DNA of 64,000 nucleotides from Bacillota bacterium (lineage in GTDB: Bacteria > Bacillota > Clostridia > Acetivibrionales > DSM-1351), in contig JAEZUC010000097.1 in the NCBI GenBank assembly GCA_023443515.1, positions 124,001-188,000 on the forward strand. Direction: 5' to 3'. Both the position numbers and the translations under genes were made by a program. The notes under the pieces were generated by a model. The model worked only from the letters and a program-made list of their open reading frames with translations. It did no database searches and was not told where the DNA came from. This document shows positions 43,606-51,978 of this stretch, in pieces. Every line of letters begins with the position of its first letter. Within the stretch, counting starts at the first letter, position 1.

Positions 43606-44466
43606 CTATAATTCAGATGCTGCAGCTTCATCCAAGTAAAAAGAAACATTTCCGTGTTTTTGTAGTAATGAAGCCGGAAATTCCCGGTTAGGAACACAAC
43701 TTACTGCTTTGCTAACTACGGAAGCTTTATCTTTTCCGAATGCCAAAAGTACTATTTCGTTGGCATTCATAATAGTCTGTATTCCCATGGTAATAGAATA
43801 TTTAGGTGTTTTTTCAACCGAACCCCAATCAACACTTTTTTGTTTTAATGTTGCATCCGATAATTTAACGAATCTGGTTGGAGATGCTTCGGAGGATCCC
43901 GGCTCATTAAATGCGATATGACCATTGGGACCTATTCCTAATAATTGGATATCTAAGCCCCCACTATAATTTATTTCCTTTTCATAATTATCACAGTACT
44001 GCTGCACTAAAATTCTTGAAAATCCTGACCCTTTAGGTATAAAAGCATAATTAGGGTTAATGTTTACGTGTTTATAAAGATTATTATACATTTCACTGTG
44101 ATGTGACCTAGGGTCCGATTCATGAACAGGCCAGAACTCATCCAGATTGAAAAGCTTAGTATCACTAAAATCCAAGCCTTCTTCCTTATGCATTCTTACC
44201 AGTTCTTTGTACACCATAAGAGGAGACTTTCCAGTGGCCAATCCAATGTTTGCTGTTTGATTCAAACCATCAGTTTTTTTTCTGTTCATTATTGCCGCGA
44301 TCTTTTTTGCAACATCCCTTGTTGCTTCCAAATTACTCTTATACACCAAGATATTAATACTATTCCTGGTTATTTTTTTTACACCATCTGCTGTTGTTTC
44401 CAATTCATTGTCGTAACCGTTTCCATTAGTGTTATTTTCAACTAATTTTTCTGCCAATATTGACAT
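43606..44466 (-). CDS. nagB: Glucosamine-6-phosphate deaminase family protein
   Basis: A 286-residue NagB-family enzyme that interconverts glucosamine-6-phosphate and fructose-6-phosphate plus ammonia. GLATGKSP binds phosphate, NLDEF has D109, and GPNGHIAFNEPG has H183 and E188. Canonical NagB is about 240-266 residues; here about 30 extra N-terminal residues are Asn/Thr/Glu-rich. It is the first gene of the run with HAD, GT2, MFS and Gfo/Idh genes. It could work in the amination direction for a biosynthetic purpose, which is inference. Confidence 0.88.
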   Translation of the reverse strand: MSILAEKLVENNTNGNGYDNELETTADGVKKITRNSINILVYKSNLEATRDVAKKIAAIMNRKKTDGLNQTANIGLATGKSPLMVYKELVRMHKEEGLDFSDTKLFNLDEFWPVHESDPRSHHSEMYNNLYKHVNINPNYAFIPKGSGFSRILVQQYCDNYEKEINYSGGLDIQLLGIGPNGHIAFNEPGSSEASPTRFVKLSDATLKQKSVDWGSVEKTPKYSITMGIQTIMNANEIVLLAFGKDKASVVSKAVSCVPNREFPASLLQKHGNVSFYLDEAAASEL

Positions 44467-44508
44467 ATAATCACCTCTCTTTTTCTATTTTTATCCATTT
44501 ACTCCATT

Positions 44509-44537
44509 ATAATACAATTTATCGCTATAAAAGTCAA
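44509..44537 (-). promoter_or_regulatory. Promoter of the NagB-led cluster
   Basis: On the minus strand, TTGACT (44537-44532), 17 nt, TATTAT (44514-44509), 43 bases before the NagB-like start. Confidence 0.7.
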
Positions 44538-44647
44538 TTAAACTATTTACCAAAATCTTACATATTAATTATTGTATTTTTATGTATTATGGTTAATAAA
44601 GACTGGACCTTTCCTTAAATAACTCTTGACTCTATGCAATAAAAAAA

Positions 44648-44692
44648 TACTCTTTTATGGATAATGCCTATATTCTAAGCCATAAAAGAGTA
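44648..44692 (-). terminator. Terminator of the oligopeptide transport operon
   Basis: A 13-bp perfect stem, TACTCTTTTATGG (44648-44660) and CCATAAAAGAGTA (44680-44692), is followed by seven T on the minus strand. Confidence 0.9.
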
Positions 44693-44747
44693 CTTCCTTG
44701 TTTCATACATAAAATTATCCCATCGTGCGCAGCCAATCTCCCTGGAT

Positions 44748-44888
44748 TCATAGCCATATATTTGTCAAAAACACCATAAGGAGCGAAAACACTCCGATAC
44801 TTATTAAAATAAAAGGCCAGACAACCTGAACAACAGCTATAAGTATTGCTAATATATCTTTAAATGATTCTTTTTGTATTAATTTCAT
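44748..44888 (-). CDS. 46-residue membrane protein in the opp operon
   Basis: A small open frame on the minus strand, 28 bases after oppF, with GGAG/CAGGAAC before the ATG at 44888. The product has a short polar N-terminus (KLIQKESFKD) and then 30 or more hydrophobic residues, with no charged residue from about 12 to 46. It would be a single- or double-pass membrane peptide. It lies before the operon terminator, so it is likely cotranscribed with the transporter. No family is recognised. Confidence 0.65.
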   Translation of the reverse strand: MKLIQKESFKDILAILIAVVQVVWPFILISIGVFSLLMVFLTNIWL

Positions 44889-44915
44889 GTTCCTGCTCCC
44901 CACCTCAGGTAATTG

Positions 44916-45881
44916 TTACGCAAAATGACATGCCACCTTATGATTTTGTCCCACGTCTTTCAGTTCAGGTACCTGTTGCTTGCAAATATCGCTGCACATA
45001 GGGCATCTTGTGTGAAAGCGGCAACCGGCCGGAGGATTTGCGGGACTGGGCAAATCCCCGGATAAAACTATCTTTTCTCTTTTTAGTCTCGGATCAGGCA
45101 GAGGAACTGCCGACAAAAGTGCCTTTGTGTACGGGTGAAGCGGATTGTCATAAAGCTCTGTTTTGTCAGCAATCTCAACAAGGCAGCCCAAATACATTAC
45201 AGCCACCCGATGAGATATGTGCTTTACCACACTTAAATCGTGAGATATAAATAAGTAAGAAAATCCGTACTCTTTTTGCAAGTCAGATAAAAGGTTTATA
45301 ATCTGTGATTGAATGGAAACATCCAATGCAGAAACAGGTTCATCACATACAATAAATTCGGGGTTTAATGCCAAAGCCCTTGCAATACCTATTCTCTGCC
45401 TCTGCCCCCCTGAAAACTCATGGGGGTATCTGTCAATATGAAAGGGCAACAACCCGCACTGTTCCATTACCTGCAAAACTCTCTGTTTTAGATTCTTTTT
45501 CTCACAGTAACAGTGTTCAAGCAGTGCTTCACCAATGATTTCACCAACAGTCAATCTGGGATTCAAAGAGCTGTAGGGGTCCTGAAAGACCATCTGAATT
45601 TTGGGCCTTAGCTTTTGCATTGCCTGTTTTTTAAGACTGAATAGTTCTGTCCCGTTAAATAAAACCTCTCCTCCGGTTTTTTCATGGAGCCTCAAAATTG
45701 TACGCCCAACGGTACTTTTTCCGCATCCCGATTCCCCAACCAGTCCCAACGTCTCACCTTTATTTAATTCAAACGAAATATTTTCTACAGCTTTAACGTG
45801 TCCTACTGTGCTTTGGAATACTCCTCCTTTTATGGGAAAGTACTTTTTAAGATTTCTTACCTCAAGCAAAGCTTCACTCAT
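44916..45881 (-). CDS. oppF: Oligopeptide ABC transporter ATP-binding protein OppF
   Basis: One of two ATPases of the importer. Walker A GESGCGKSTVGRT, signature FSGGQRQRIGIARAL, Walker B FIVCDEPVSALD, and the C-terminal oligopeptide/dipeptide region with the cysteine-rich GCRFHTRCPMCSDICKQ. The longest frame begins at 45908, but GGGAGG precedes the ATG at 45881, which overlaps the oppD stop as ATGA. 321 residues. Confidence 0.93.
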   Translation of the reverse strand: MSEALLEVRNLKKYFPIKGGVFQSTVGHVKAVENISFELNKGETLGLVGESGCGKSTVGRTILRLHEKTGGEVLFNGTELFSLKKQAMQKLRPKIQMVFQDPYSSLNPRLTVGEIIGEALLEHCYCEKKNLKQRVLQVMEQCGLLPFHIDRYPHEFSGGQRQRIGIARALALNPEFIVCDEPVSALDVSIQSQIINLLSDLQKEYGFSYLFISHDLSVVKHISHRVAVMYLGCLVEIADKTELYDNPLHPYTKALLSAVPLPDPRLKREKIVLSGDLPSPANPPAGCRFHTRCPMCSDICKQQVPELKDVGQNHKVACHFA

Positions 45882-46855
45882 TTTATCACCTCCCCGAATA
45901 ATGTACATGCAACGAAATGGTCATTCCCCATATCAATCATCTTGGGAAAACCTTGTTTACAGACATCCTTGCACATTTTACATCTATCTGAAAAGTAACA
46001 GATTTCTGGTAAATTGATAAGATTCGGTACCTGTCCGGGTATTGTGTAAAGCCTTTCACTTACAGTAGTTATACTCGGTTTTGATTTTAGAAGCCCTATT
46101 GTATAAGGATGCATTGGATTGAGATAAATGTCGTTTACATTTCCTTGTTCTATTATTCTTCCTGCGTACATTACTATTACATAGTCCGCCATTTCAGCTA
46201 CAACCCCCAGATCATGTGTAATCAGCATTATGGAGGTTCCGAATTTTCTCTTTATTTCTTTAAGCAAATCCAGTATTTGCGCCTGTATTGTAACATCCAG
46301 AGCAGTTGTAGGTTCATCTGCAATCAGAAGTTCCGGATTGCAGGAGAGTGCCATGGCTATCATGATTCTCTGTCTCATACCTCCTGATAATTCATGGGGA
46401 TAGGAGTCATATATTCCTTCTGCACGTGGTATTCCGACAGTTGAAATCATTTCAACCGCTTTTTCCCTTGCTTGTTTCTTGGTAAGTTTTTCATGAAGAA
46501 TAAGTGATTCTGCTATCTGGTTACCCACTGTAAAAACAGGATTCAACGAAGTCATGGGTTCCTGAAAAATCATTGAAATCCTATCCCCGTTTATTTTTCT
46601 CATTTCACCCTGGGATAGTTTCACAAGATCCTGTCCGTTGAAAATCACCTGTCCGTCAACTATTCTGCCCGGGTCCTGTATTAATCTCATAATAGAAAGA
46701 GACATGACACTCTTTCCGCAGCCGGATTCACCTACGATGCCTATCGTTTGCCCCTTATTTACCTGAAAGGAAACGCCGTTTACCGCTTTAACAACACCTG
46801 CATCGGTATAAAAAAATGTATGTAGATCTCTAATTTCCAAAAGTCTTTCTGACAT
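45878..46855 (-). CDS. oppD: Oligopeptide ABC transporter ATP-binding protein OppD
   Basis: The second ATPase of the importer, 325 residues. Walker A GESGCGKSVMSLS, signature LSGGMRQRIMIAMAL, Walker B LLIADEPTTALD, and a C-terminal cysteine cluster (CYFSDRCKMCKDVCKQ) that may bind an iron-sulfur cluster, as proposed for some family members. It follows oppC by 15 nt. Confidence 0.93.
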   Translation of the reverse strand: MSERLLEIRDLHTFFYTDAGVVKAVNGVSFQVNKGQTIGIVGESGCGKSVMSLSIMRLIQDPGRIVDGQVIFNGQDLVKLSQGEMRKINGDRISMIFQEPMTSLNPVFTVGNQIAESLILHEKLTKKQAREKAVEMISTVGIPRAEGIYDSYPHELSGGMRQRIMIAMALSCNPELLIADEPTTALDVTIQAQILDLLKEIKRKFGTSIMLITHDLGVVAEMADYVIVMYAGRIIEQGNVNDIYLNPMHPYTIGLLKSKPSITTVSERLYTIPGQVPNLINLPEICYFSDRCKMCKDVCKQGFPKMIDMGNDHFVACTLFGEVIK

Positions 46856-46870
46856 AAATGCTTTTCCCTC

Positions 46871-48277
46871 CTACTTTTTCATTTTAGGGTCGAAGGCATC
46901 CCGCAGGCCGTCACCCACAAAATTAATTGCGAGAACTATTGTGAATATACATATTCCCGGTGGTATCCAAAGCCATGAGCGAAGAATGAAATCGTTGGTA
47001 TCCCTTACTGCCTGAACCATGTTTCCCCACGATGGGAACGGCATAGCAACACCTAGTCCAAGAAAAGACAATGCTGATTCCATCAATATTGCATCACCTA
47101 TTCCCAGAGTTGCAGATACAATTATACTGGGGATAACATTAGGAATAAGATGTCTCACTATTTTTCGCCTGTCCTTGAGTCCCAGTGCCTCTGCTGCAAT
47201 CATATATTCCTGTTCCCGCAAGGTCAGAATCTGACCTCGAACCAATCTTGCCATTACGGGCCAGCTAAGAACTCCTATTATGAACATTACGAAATATATC
47301 CTACGCTCTGGAGGTATATTTAGATCAGACATTATTGCACCTATTATTATTACAACAGGCAAAAATGGAATACTCAGGAATATATCAACAAGCCTCATAA
47401 GCATATTATCAATTTTACCGCTGTAATAGCCTGCCAAGCCTCCTATAGTAGTACCCAAGAGTATTTCTAGTAGCACGGCAACAAAGCCTACAGTTATGGA
47501 GATTCTCCCTCCGTACATCAATCGGGTTAGGATATCACGCCCGCTACTGTCAGTACCCAATAGATGCTCAGGCCCCGGTTTAAGTTTTGCCATAATTATG
47601 TCTGTTTTAAGTAAAGGATATTGAGAAAATACCGGCCCGTAAAAGCATATAATAATAAGAAAGGATATCATGAATAATCCAACTATTGCCAGTTTGTTTC
47701 TTTTAAATTGTTTAATAGCCATAGTCCAAGGCGTCTGAATATTGTCTCCTTTGTTGCGTTCCCTAGTATCCAGTATTTTGAGAACTGCTACAAAAATCAA
47801 TGAGACAAATGCAACTATAACCAGAAGCTTTGCGCCCGGCCCGGTCTGAGAGGCAATATCACTGGACTTGAATATAGTTTTACCATCACCGGTTTTTAAT
47901 TCAAGTAATATAGTACCAAAAAAATCAGTTATGGAAGTCTGGCTGTTGGAAAGCTGTATTCCATAAAATATTACAGCACATATAACTGCCCCCAAAGCAC
48001 CGGAGAGTGCTTTACTGCTTTTACGGAACTGATAGTACGCTATAAAAGCAATAGCAGCAATAAACAATAAGAATGCTACAAGCAGTGGAACAGATGTACT
48101 TGTAAATACATAAGTCTGTACATTTTCGCTAAGCTTGTGAAGCTCTTTTCTTTTGAACAGCGATGTTATAAGATTAAACCCGTTTATTGCACTATAATCC
48201 TTAAAAGTGAGAAATGGGAGCATATAACACAAGACTGCTGCAAACAATGATATTATCGTACATATTTTTATCTTCAT
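46871..48277 (-). CDS. oppC: Oligopeptide ABC transporter permease OppC with N-terminal membrane extension
   Basis: A 468-residue permease. The usual OppC domain starts near residue 180 (TPWTMAIKQFKRNKLAIVGL) and includes the coupling-helix signature EALGLKDRRKIVRHLIPN. About 175 residues before it form an extra region with four predicted membrane segments (about 4-22, 63-81, 92-109 and 150-168) and a loop at 115-148. Normal OppC proteins are about 300 residues. The RBS is GAGGTGG, four bases before ATG, and no start near residue 180 is supported. Confidence 0.88.
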   Translation of the reverse strand: MKIKICTIISLFAAVLCYMLPFLTFKDYSAINGFNLITSLFKRKELHKLSENVQTYVFTSTSVPLLVAFLLFIAAIAFIAYYQFRKSSKALSGALGAVICAVIFYGIQLSNSQTSITDFFGTILLELKTGDGKTIFKSSDIASQTGPGAKLLVIVAFVSLIFVAVLKILDTRERNKGDNIQTPWTMAIKQFKRNKLAIVGLFMISFLIIICFYGPVFSQYPLLKTDIIMAKLKPGPEHLLGTDSSGRDILTRLMYGGRISITVGFVAVLLEILLGTTIGGLAGYYSGKIDNMLMRLVDIFLSIPFLPVVIIIGAIMSDLNIPPERRIYFVMFIIGVLSWPVMARLVRGQILTLREQEYMIAAEALGLKDRRKIVRHLIPNVIPSIIVSATLGIGDAILMESALSFLGLGVAMPFPSWGNMVQAVRDTNDFILRSWLWIPPGICIFTIVLAINFVGDGLRDAFDPKMKK

Positions 48278-48286
48278 TTTTCCACC

Positions 48287-49252
48287 TCACTTTAGCTTAA
48301 CTCTGGGATCAACAATCGCATAGAAAATATCAGAAAGCAGATTTCCCAGAAGAGTAAGTACGGCAACAAACATTGAAAATCCCATCAAAAGCGGATAATC
48401 TCTTTTTGTCACTGCTTCTAATGCAATTTTTCCTATACCCGGAATACCAAAAATGCTCTCTGTTATAATTGCACCTGAAAACAATCCCGGAAGTGAAAGA
48501 CCAATCAGAGTTACAATTGGAATCAGTGCATTTCGCAGGGCATGTTTGTATATAACAACCTTTTCACTGAGGCCTTTGGCTCTGGCTGTCCTTATATAAT
48601 CCTGTTTTACGATTTCAAGGACAGCAGTTCTTGTGTACCTCATCATAGACCCTGCACTAATCAATGCCAGTACTAAAACCGGCAGAATCATATGTTTTAG
48701 TCGGTCAATGAAAAATTCAAACCCTATATAGCTTGAACCGGGTGTATTTAGTCCCGCCAGTGGCAGAAGATGAAGGTTTACGGCAAATACTTTTATTAAT
48801 ATATAACCGAGGAAAAAGGATGGAAAGGATATTCCGATTAATGCTAAGAAAGTAAAAATCATATCAGTTTTTGAGTACTGCCTTGTGGCAGAAATAATTC
48901 CTATAGGAATGGCTATAAGCAGCTCCAGAAGAAAAGCTGCAAGTGCTATACTGAAGGAATTCCATACATATGTATTGATTACGGTGGAAACAGGTTTCTG
49001 GTATGTAAATGAATCCCCGAAATCAAAATGAATGGCACCCTTAATCCATTTAAAATACTTGATAAAAATAGGATCGTTAATCCCGTATATATCTTTAAGA
49101 TGTTGGACCTGCTGGGGTGTCATATGTGTAGAAGAGACTTTTGAATCAATAAAATTTCCGGGAACCAGATTGATTATTAAGAATAATATTATGGAAACTC
49201 CAATTATAATGGGTATCATCTGGAGGATTCTTCTGGCTAAGTAATTCCACAT
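48287..49252 (-). CDS. oppB: Oligopeptide ABC transporter permease OppB
   Basis: A 321-residue permease with six membrane segments. The N-terminal segment IPIIIGVSIILFLIINLVPG and the coupling-helix region RTARAKGLSEKVVIYKHALRNALIP are family features. It follows oppA after a hairpin and precedes oppC. RBS: CAGGAGAG. Confidence 0.93.
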   Translation of the reverse strand: MWNYLARRILQMIPIIIGVSIILFLIINLVPGNFIDSKVSSTHMTPQQVQHLKDIYGINDPIFIKYFKWIKGAIHFDFGDSFTYQKPVSTVINTYVWNSFSIALAAFLLELLIAIPIGIISATRQYSKTDMIFTFLALIGISFPSFFLGYILIKVFAVNLHLLPLAGLNTPGSSYIGFEFFIDRLKHMILPVLVLALISAGSMMRYTRTAVLEIVKQDYIRTARAKGLSEKVVIYKHALRNALIPIVTLIGLSLPGLFSGAIITESIFGIPGIGKIALEAVTKRDYPLLMGFSMFVAVLTLLGNLLSDIFYAIVDPRVKLK

Positions 49253-49289
49253 GTTACAACTCTCCTGTCATTTGTTAATTTGGGTTAAA

Positions 49290-49324
49290 GAGAATGCCCG
49301 TATCTTTTAGTTACGGACATTCTC
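49290..49324 (-). terminator. Hairpin between oppA and oppB
   Basis: GAGAATG and CCGTA pair with TACGG and CATTCTC across single mismatches, with TTTAA after the stem on the minus strand. It probably stabilises or partly terminates the oppA message, giving more binding protein than permease. Confidence 0.7.
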
Positions 49325-49345
49325 AAAACTTAATGTGAAAATTTC

Positions 49346-51097
49346 TTATTTTCCAATTTCAGCTTTATATAAGTTATAGAAGAAATCCCTAAATGATGAG
49401 AGTTCATAGTTCTTGATTCTGGAGTTGGCTACCCACATGTCACTTCTCTGATATACATAAAGTACAGGTAAATCATTATTCAAAATTTTATATATTTTTT
49501 TATAAATAGGTTTTCTCTTTTCTGTGCTTATTTCGTTGAGACCTTCTTCACATAGCTTGTCAACTTCTTCATTCTTGTAATTGTAATAATTTTGAGTCGC
49601 ATCTGATTTATATGCATTTGCTAATGAATTGTCAGGGTCCGGAGTAAGTCCATTTGCCATAAAATAAGCTTCCAGCTGCTTTTTGGTTGCCTTTTGCTGA
49701 AGAGTCGGCCAATCAAGATTTTCAACTGTAACCTCTATTCCCAGCTTTGCGTAATCATCCTTCATAACCGGAACCATAATGTCAGTAACTGGATGAGGGC
49801 TCATGCAGGAGAACTTGATTTTAAACTCCTTGCCATCCTTTTCACGTTTTCCGTTGCTGTTTAGCTTCCAACCGGCTTCATCTAACAGCTGTCCTGCTTT
49901 ATCCAGATTGTATTCATATGTATTGCAACCTTCGTCGTCGTATGCCCATGATACGTTTGATTCAGGTATATTCACGACTCTTGCATATTCACCGTATACC
50001 TTTTCAACAACAGCCGCTCTGTTCAGAGCATACATAAGAGCCTGTCGTACTTTTACATCGTTGAATTTAGGATTTGCATCGTTAAATCCTACATATCCGT
50101 ACCCGTTGGTAGAGAATCTGTATATGTCTATAAACCCTGCATCCTTTGCTGCTTTCATATTGTCAGGTGAAACATCAGCCATATCTATATCCGTCTCTCC
50201 TGCCATAACTCGCTGAAGTTCCTGTCCTGAAGGAGTTATTGAAAATACCAGATTTTTGATCTTTGGAGCTCCTTTGAAATATTTTTCGTTTGCCTCGAGT
50301 TTCAGTTCCTGGCCCGCTTTATACTCAACAAACTTGTATTGACCTGTGCCCATTGGTGCTCCGTTTTTTTCCTTGACCTTTGCTGTATCACCCTTTTTAA
50401 AATCAGGACCGTAATACTTCTTTTCAAGTAACGGAACCTGCAATGCATATATTGCGGGACCACTGGCTTTGTCGACGGTTATCTCCAGTGTTTTATCATC
50501 AAGCACCTTTATTCCTTCGATTTTGTCAGCGTTTCCATTTTTATACGCATCAAGGCCTTTTATAAATGTTTTAGATATATCCGCAGGTCCATCATATTTA
50601 GGATCGGCTTCCAGATAGTATGCAAACTCTAAATCAGAAGCTGTAGCAGGATTTCCATCCCAGAACTTGACTCCGTCTTTGATTGTAAAGGTATATATAA
50701 GTCCGTCATCCGAAACTTTATAGTCCGTTGCACCCGGTATCGCCTTACCATCAAAATCAACTTCTATATTGAAATCAAACATGGTAAAGATAGCATACCA
50801 ATCGTATCCGTTATCGCCATACAAATAATTAAATATTCCTGTTGTATCCGGTAAACCAATAACTAATGTGTCCTTTCTGTCTGTTGCAACCTTAGGACTT
50901 TTTCCTACGTCAGTAGCAGCAGTAAATTCAACGCCATACTTCTTGTAATCAAACCCTGTCTGACTGGCCTTTGTTCCTGTTGATGTGTTTAATGACGGGC
51001 TTCCGGATGAATCCCCGGTTTCAGGTTTACTGGTACATGCAGGTATAGTCAATATAATTGACAACACTATTGATAATATTGCTAATTTCTTCTTCAT
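49346..51097 (-). CDS. oppA: Oligopeptide-binding lipoprotein OppA
   Basis: A 583-residue extracellular binding protein of the SBP_bac_5 family. The lipobox ends in TIPAC, so C21 would be lipid-modified. The linker from 22 to about 50 is Ser/Thr/Gly-rich. The substrate is expected to be oligopeptide, but in clostridia related proteins also bind other solutes, including cello-oligosaccharides. It is first in the operon. Confidence 0.9.
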   Translation of the reverse strand: MKKKLAILSIVLSIILTIPACTSKPETGDSSGSPSLNTSTGTKASQTGFDYKKYGVEFTAATDVGKSPKVATDRKDTLVIGLPDTTGIFNYLYGDNGYDWYAIFTMFDFNIEVDFDGKAIPGATDYKVSDDGLIYTFTIKDGVKFWDGNPATASDLEFAYYLEADPKYDGPADISKTFIKGLDAYKNGNADKIEGIKVLDDKTLEITVDKASGPAIYALQVPLLEKKYYGPDFKKGDTAKVKEKNGAPMGTGQYKFVEYKAGQELKLEANEKYFKGAPKIKNLVFSITPSGQELQRVMAGETDIDMADVSPDNMKAAKDAGFIDIYRFSTNGYGYVGFNDANPKFNDVKVRQALMYALNRAAVVEKVYGEYARVVNIPESNVSWAYDDEGCNTYEYNLDKAGQLLDEAGWKLNSNGKREKDGKEFKIKFSCMSPHPVTDIMVPVMKDDYAKLGIEVTVENLDWPTLQQKATKKQLEAYFMANGLTPDPDNSLANAYKSDATQNYYNYKNEEVDKLCEEGLNEISTEKRKPIYKKIYKILNNDLPVLYVYQRSDMWVANSRIKNYELSSFRDFFYNLYKAEIGK

Positions 51098-51201
51098 TGC
51101 AATCCCCCTTAATTAATATTAATAGCAATTTGCTTACAAAAAAACACAGATAGTTCTACATCATAGAGCTCCCTTGCTCCATTTAGAATTAATCCATGTT
51201 A

Positions 51202-51225
51202 ATTTCAACATGCATGTTTTGAAAT
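51202..51225. promoter_or_regulatory. Nested palindrome in the oppA leader
   Basis: AACATGCATGTT (51207-51218) is a perfect 12-base palindrome, framed by ATTTCA and TGAAAT. It lies between the oppA promoter and gene, in an operator-like position. Confidence 0.5.
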
Positions 51226-51252
51226 CTAGATTGTGGTTTGTAATTATTTGTT

Positions 51253-51281
51253 ATTCTACCATATATTTCTCAGTTTAGCAA
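51253..51281 (-). promoter_or_regulatory. Promoter of the opp operon
   Basis: On the minus strand, TTGCTA (51281-51276), 17 nt, TAGAAT (51258-51253). The leader would be about 150 nt. The 336-base gap to tRNA-Tyr holds only this, the palindrome and the tRNA promoter. Confidence 0.55.
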
Positions 51282-51371
51282 TTTATAACTTATATTTATG
51301 GCGTTAAGTTAGTATTTTTTAAATGAATTAATTCCCATGTAGTAAAAATATAATAAATTTATCAAAAGTTG

Positions 51372-51400
51372 TTGACAAGATGTAGTATTTAGTGCATAAT
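51372..51400 (+). promoter_or_regulatory. Promoter of tRNA-Tyr
   Basis: TTGACA (51372-51377), 17 nt, CATAAT (51395-51400), 33 bases before the tRNA. Confidence 0.85.
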
Positions 51401-51433
51401 CTTATTTGTTGCCGAAAACAACATATTGATTTT

Positions 51434-51518
51434 GGAGGGGTTCCCGAGTGGCCAAAGGGGGCAGACTGTAAATCTGTTGTCTCTGACTTCGATGGTTCGA
51501 ATCCATCTCCCTCCACCA
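51434..51518 (+). tRNA. tRNA-Tyr (GTA)
   Basis: Class II tRNA with a long variable arm. Acceptor GGAGGGG pairs with TCCCTCC (one G-T pair), discriminator A, encoded CCA. The anticodon stem GCAGA/TCTGT encloses CTGTAAA, giving GTA. Confidence 0.95.
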
Positions 51519-51524
51519 ACAAAG

Positions 51525-51563
51525 CTCTGTACATTCGCGTTAACGCTGTGTGCGGAGTTTTTT
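51525..51563 (+). terminator. Terminator of tRNA-Tyr
   Basis: CTCTGTACA (51525-51533) pairs with TGTGCGGAG (51549-51557), with two wobble pairs and an inner GCG/CGC, then six T. Confidence 0.8.
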
Positions 51564-51630
51564 CATTGTCCTTAATATTCGGGAAACATAATACTTTTAC
51601 ATTTTTTATTTTACAAATATATTACAACTC

Positions 51631-51660
51631 TTGACAGGACTTACTATGCTGTAATAACAT
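51631..51660 (+). promoter_or_regulatory. Promoter of the ABC exporter leader
   Basis: TTGACA (51631-51636) and TAACAT (51655-51660) at 18 nt spacing; TAATAA (51652-51657) is an alternative -10. It lies about 320 bases before the exporter gene. Confidence 0.6.
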
Positions 51661-51715
51661 ATGCTGGTAATGTATTCTCATATTACAAATTTGGTGAAAG
51701 GAGTGTTTAAAAAAT

Positions 51716-51751
51716 ATGTACAATATAATTAGCGGGGTAGTTAATCCATAA
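51716..51751 (+). CDS. Possible 11-codon leader peptide
   Basis: AAAGGAG (51697-51703) precedes an ATG at 51716 by 12 bases. The frame encodes MYNIISGVVNP. It sits between a promoter and hairpins ending in a terminator, a layout typical of ribosome-mediated attenuation. Spacing of the ribosome binding site is long, so it may not be translated. Confidence 0.4.
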   Translation: MYNIISGVVNP

Positions 51752-51761
51752 TTTAATATTG

Positions 51762-51806
51762 GACCTTTATGTAAAGCATATTTTTTTGTTTTACTTTTTA
51801 AAGGTC
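51762..51806 (+). promoter_or_regulatory. Leader hairpin ahead of the ABC exporter
   Basis: GACCTTTA (51762-51769) pairs with TAAAGGTC (51799-51806), with an inner GTAAA/TTTAC. It has no T-run and could be the first of two competing structures. Confidence 0.5.
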
Positions 51807-51858
51807 AACACTTTAGTAACCGTCATTCCAGTTAATATGTTAAAATAAAAATATATTG

Positions 51859-51888
51859 AACACGATGCTTGCGTTATCGTGTTTTTTT
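51859..51888 (+). terminator. Terminator in the ABC exporter leader
   Basis: ACACGAT (51860-51866) pairs with ATCGTGT (51876-51882), followed by a T-run. It lies 90 bases before the exporter start with no obvious promoter after it, so readthrough would control the exporter. Confidence 0.85.
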
Positions 51889-51978
51889 ATTTCTAATTTT
51901 TAGAGATTTTCTTATAGTAAACCCTGTTCTTATTTGACTGTTACTAATAATCATTACACTTTATTAAGGAGAATTTAT

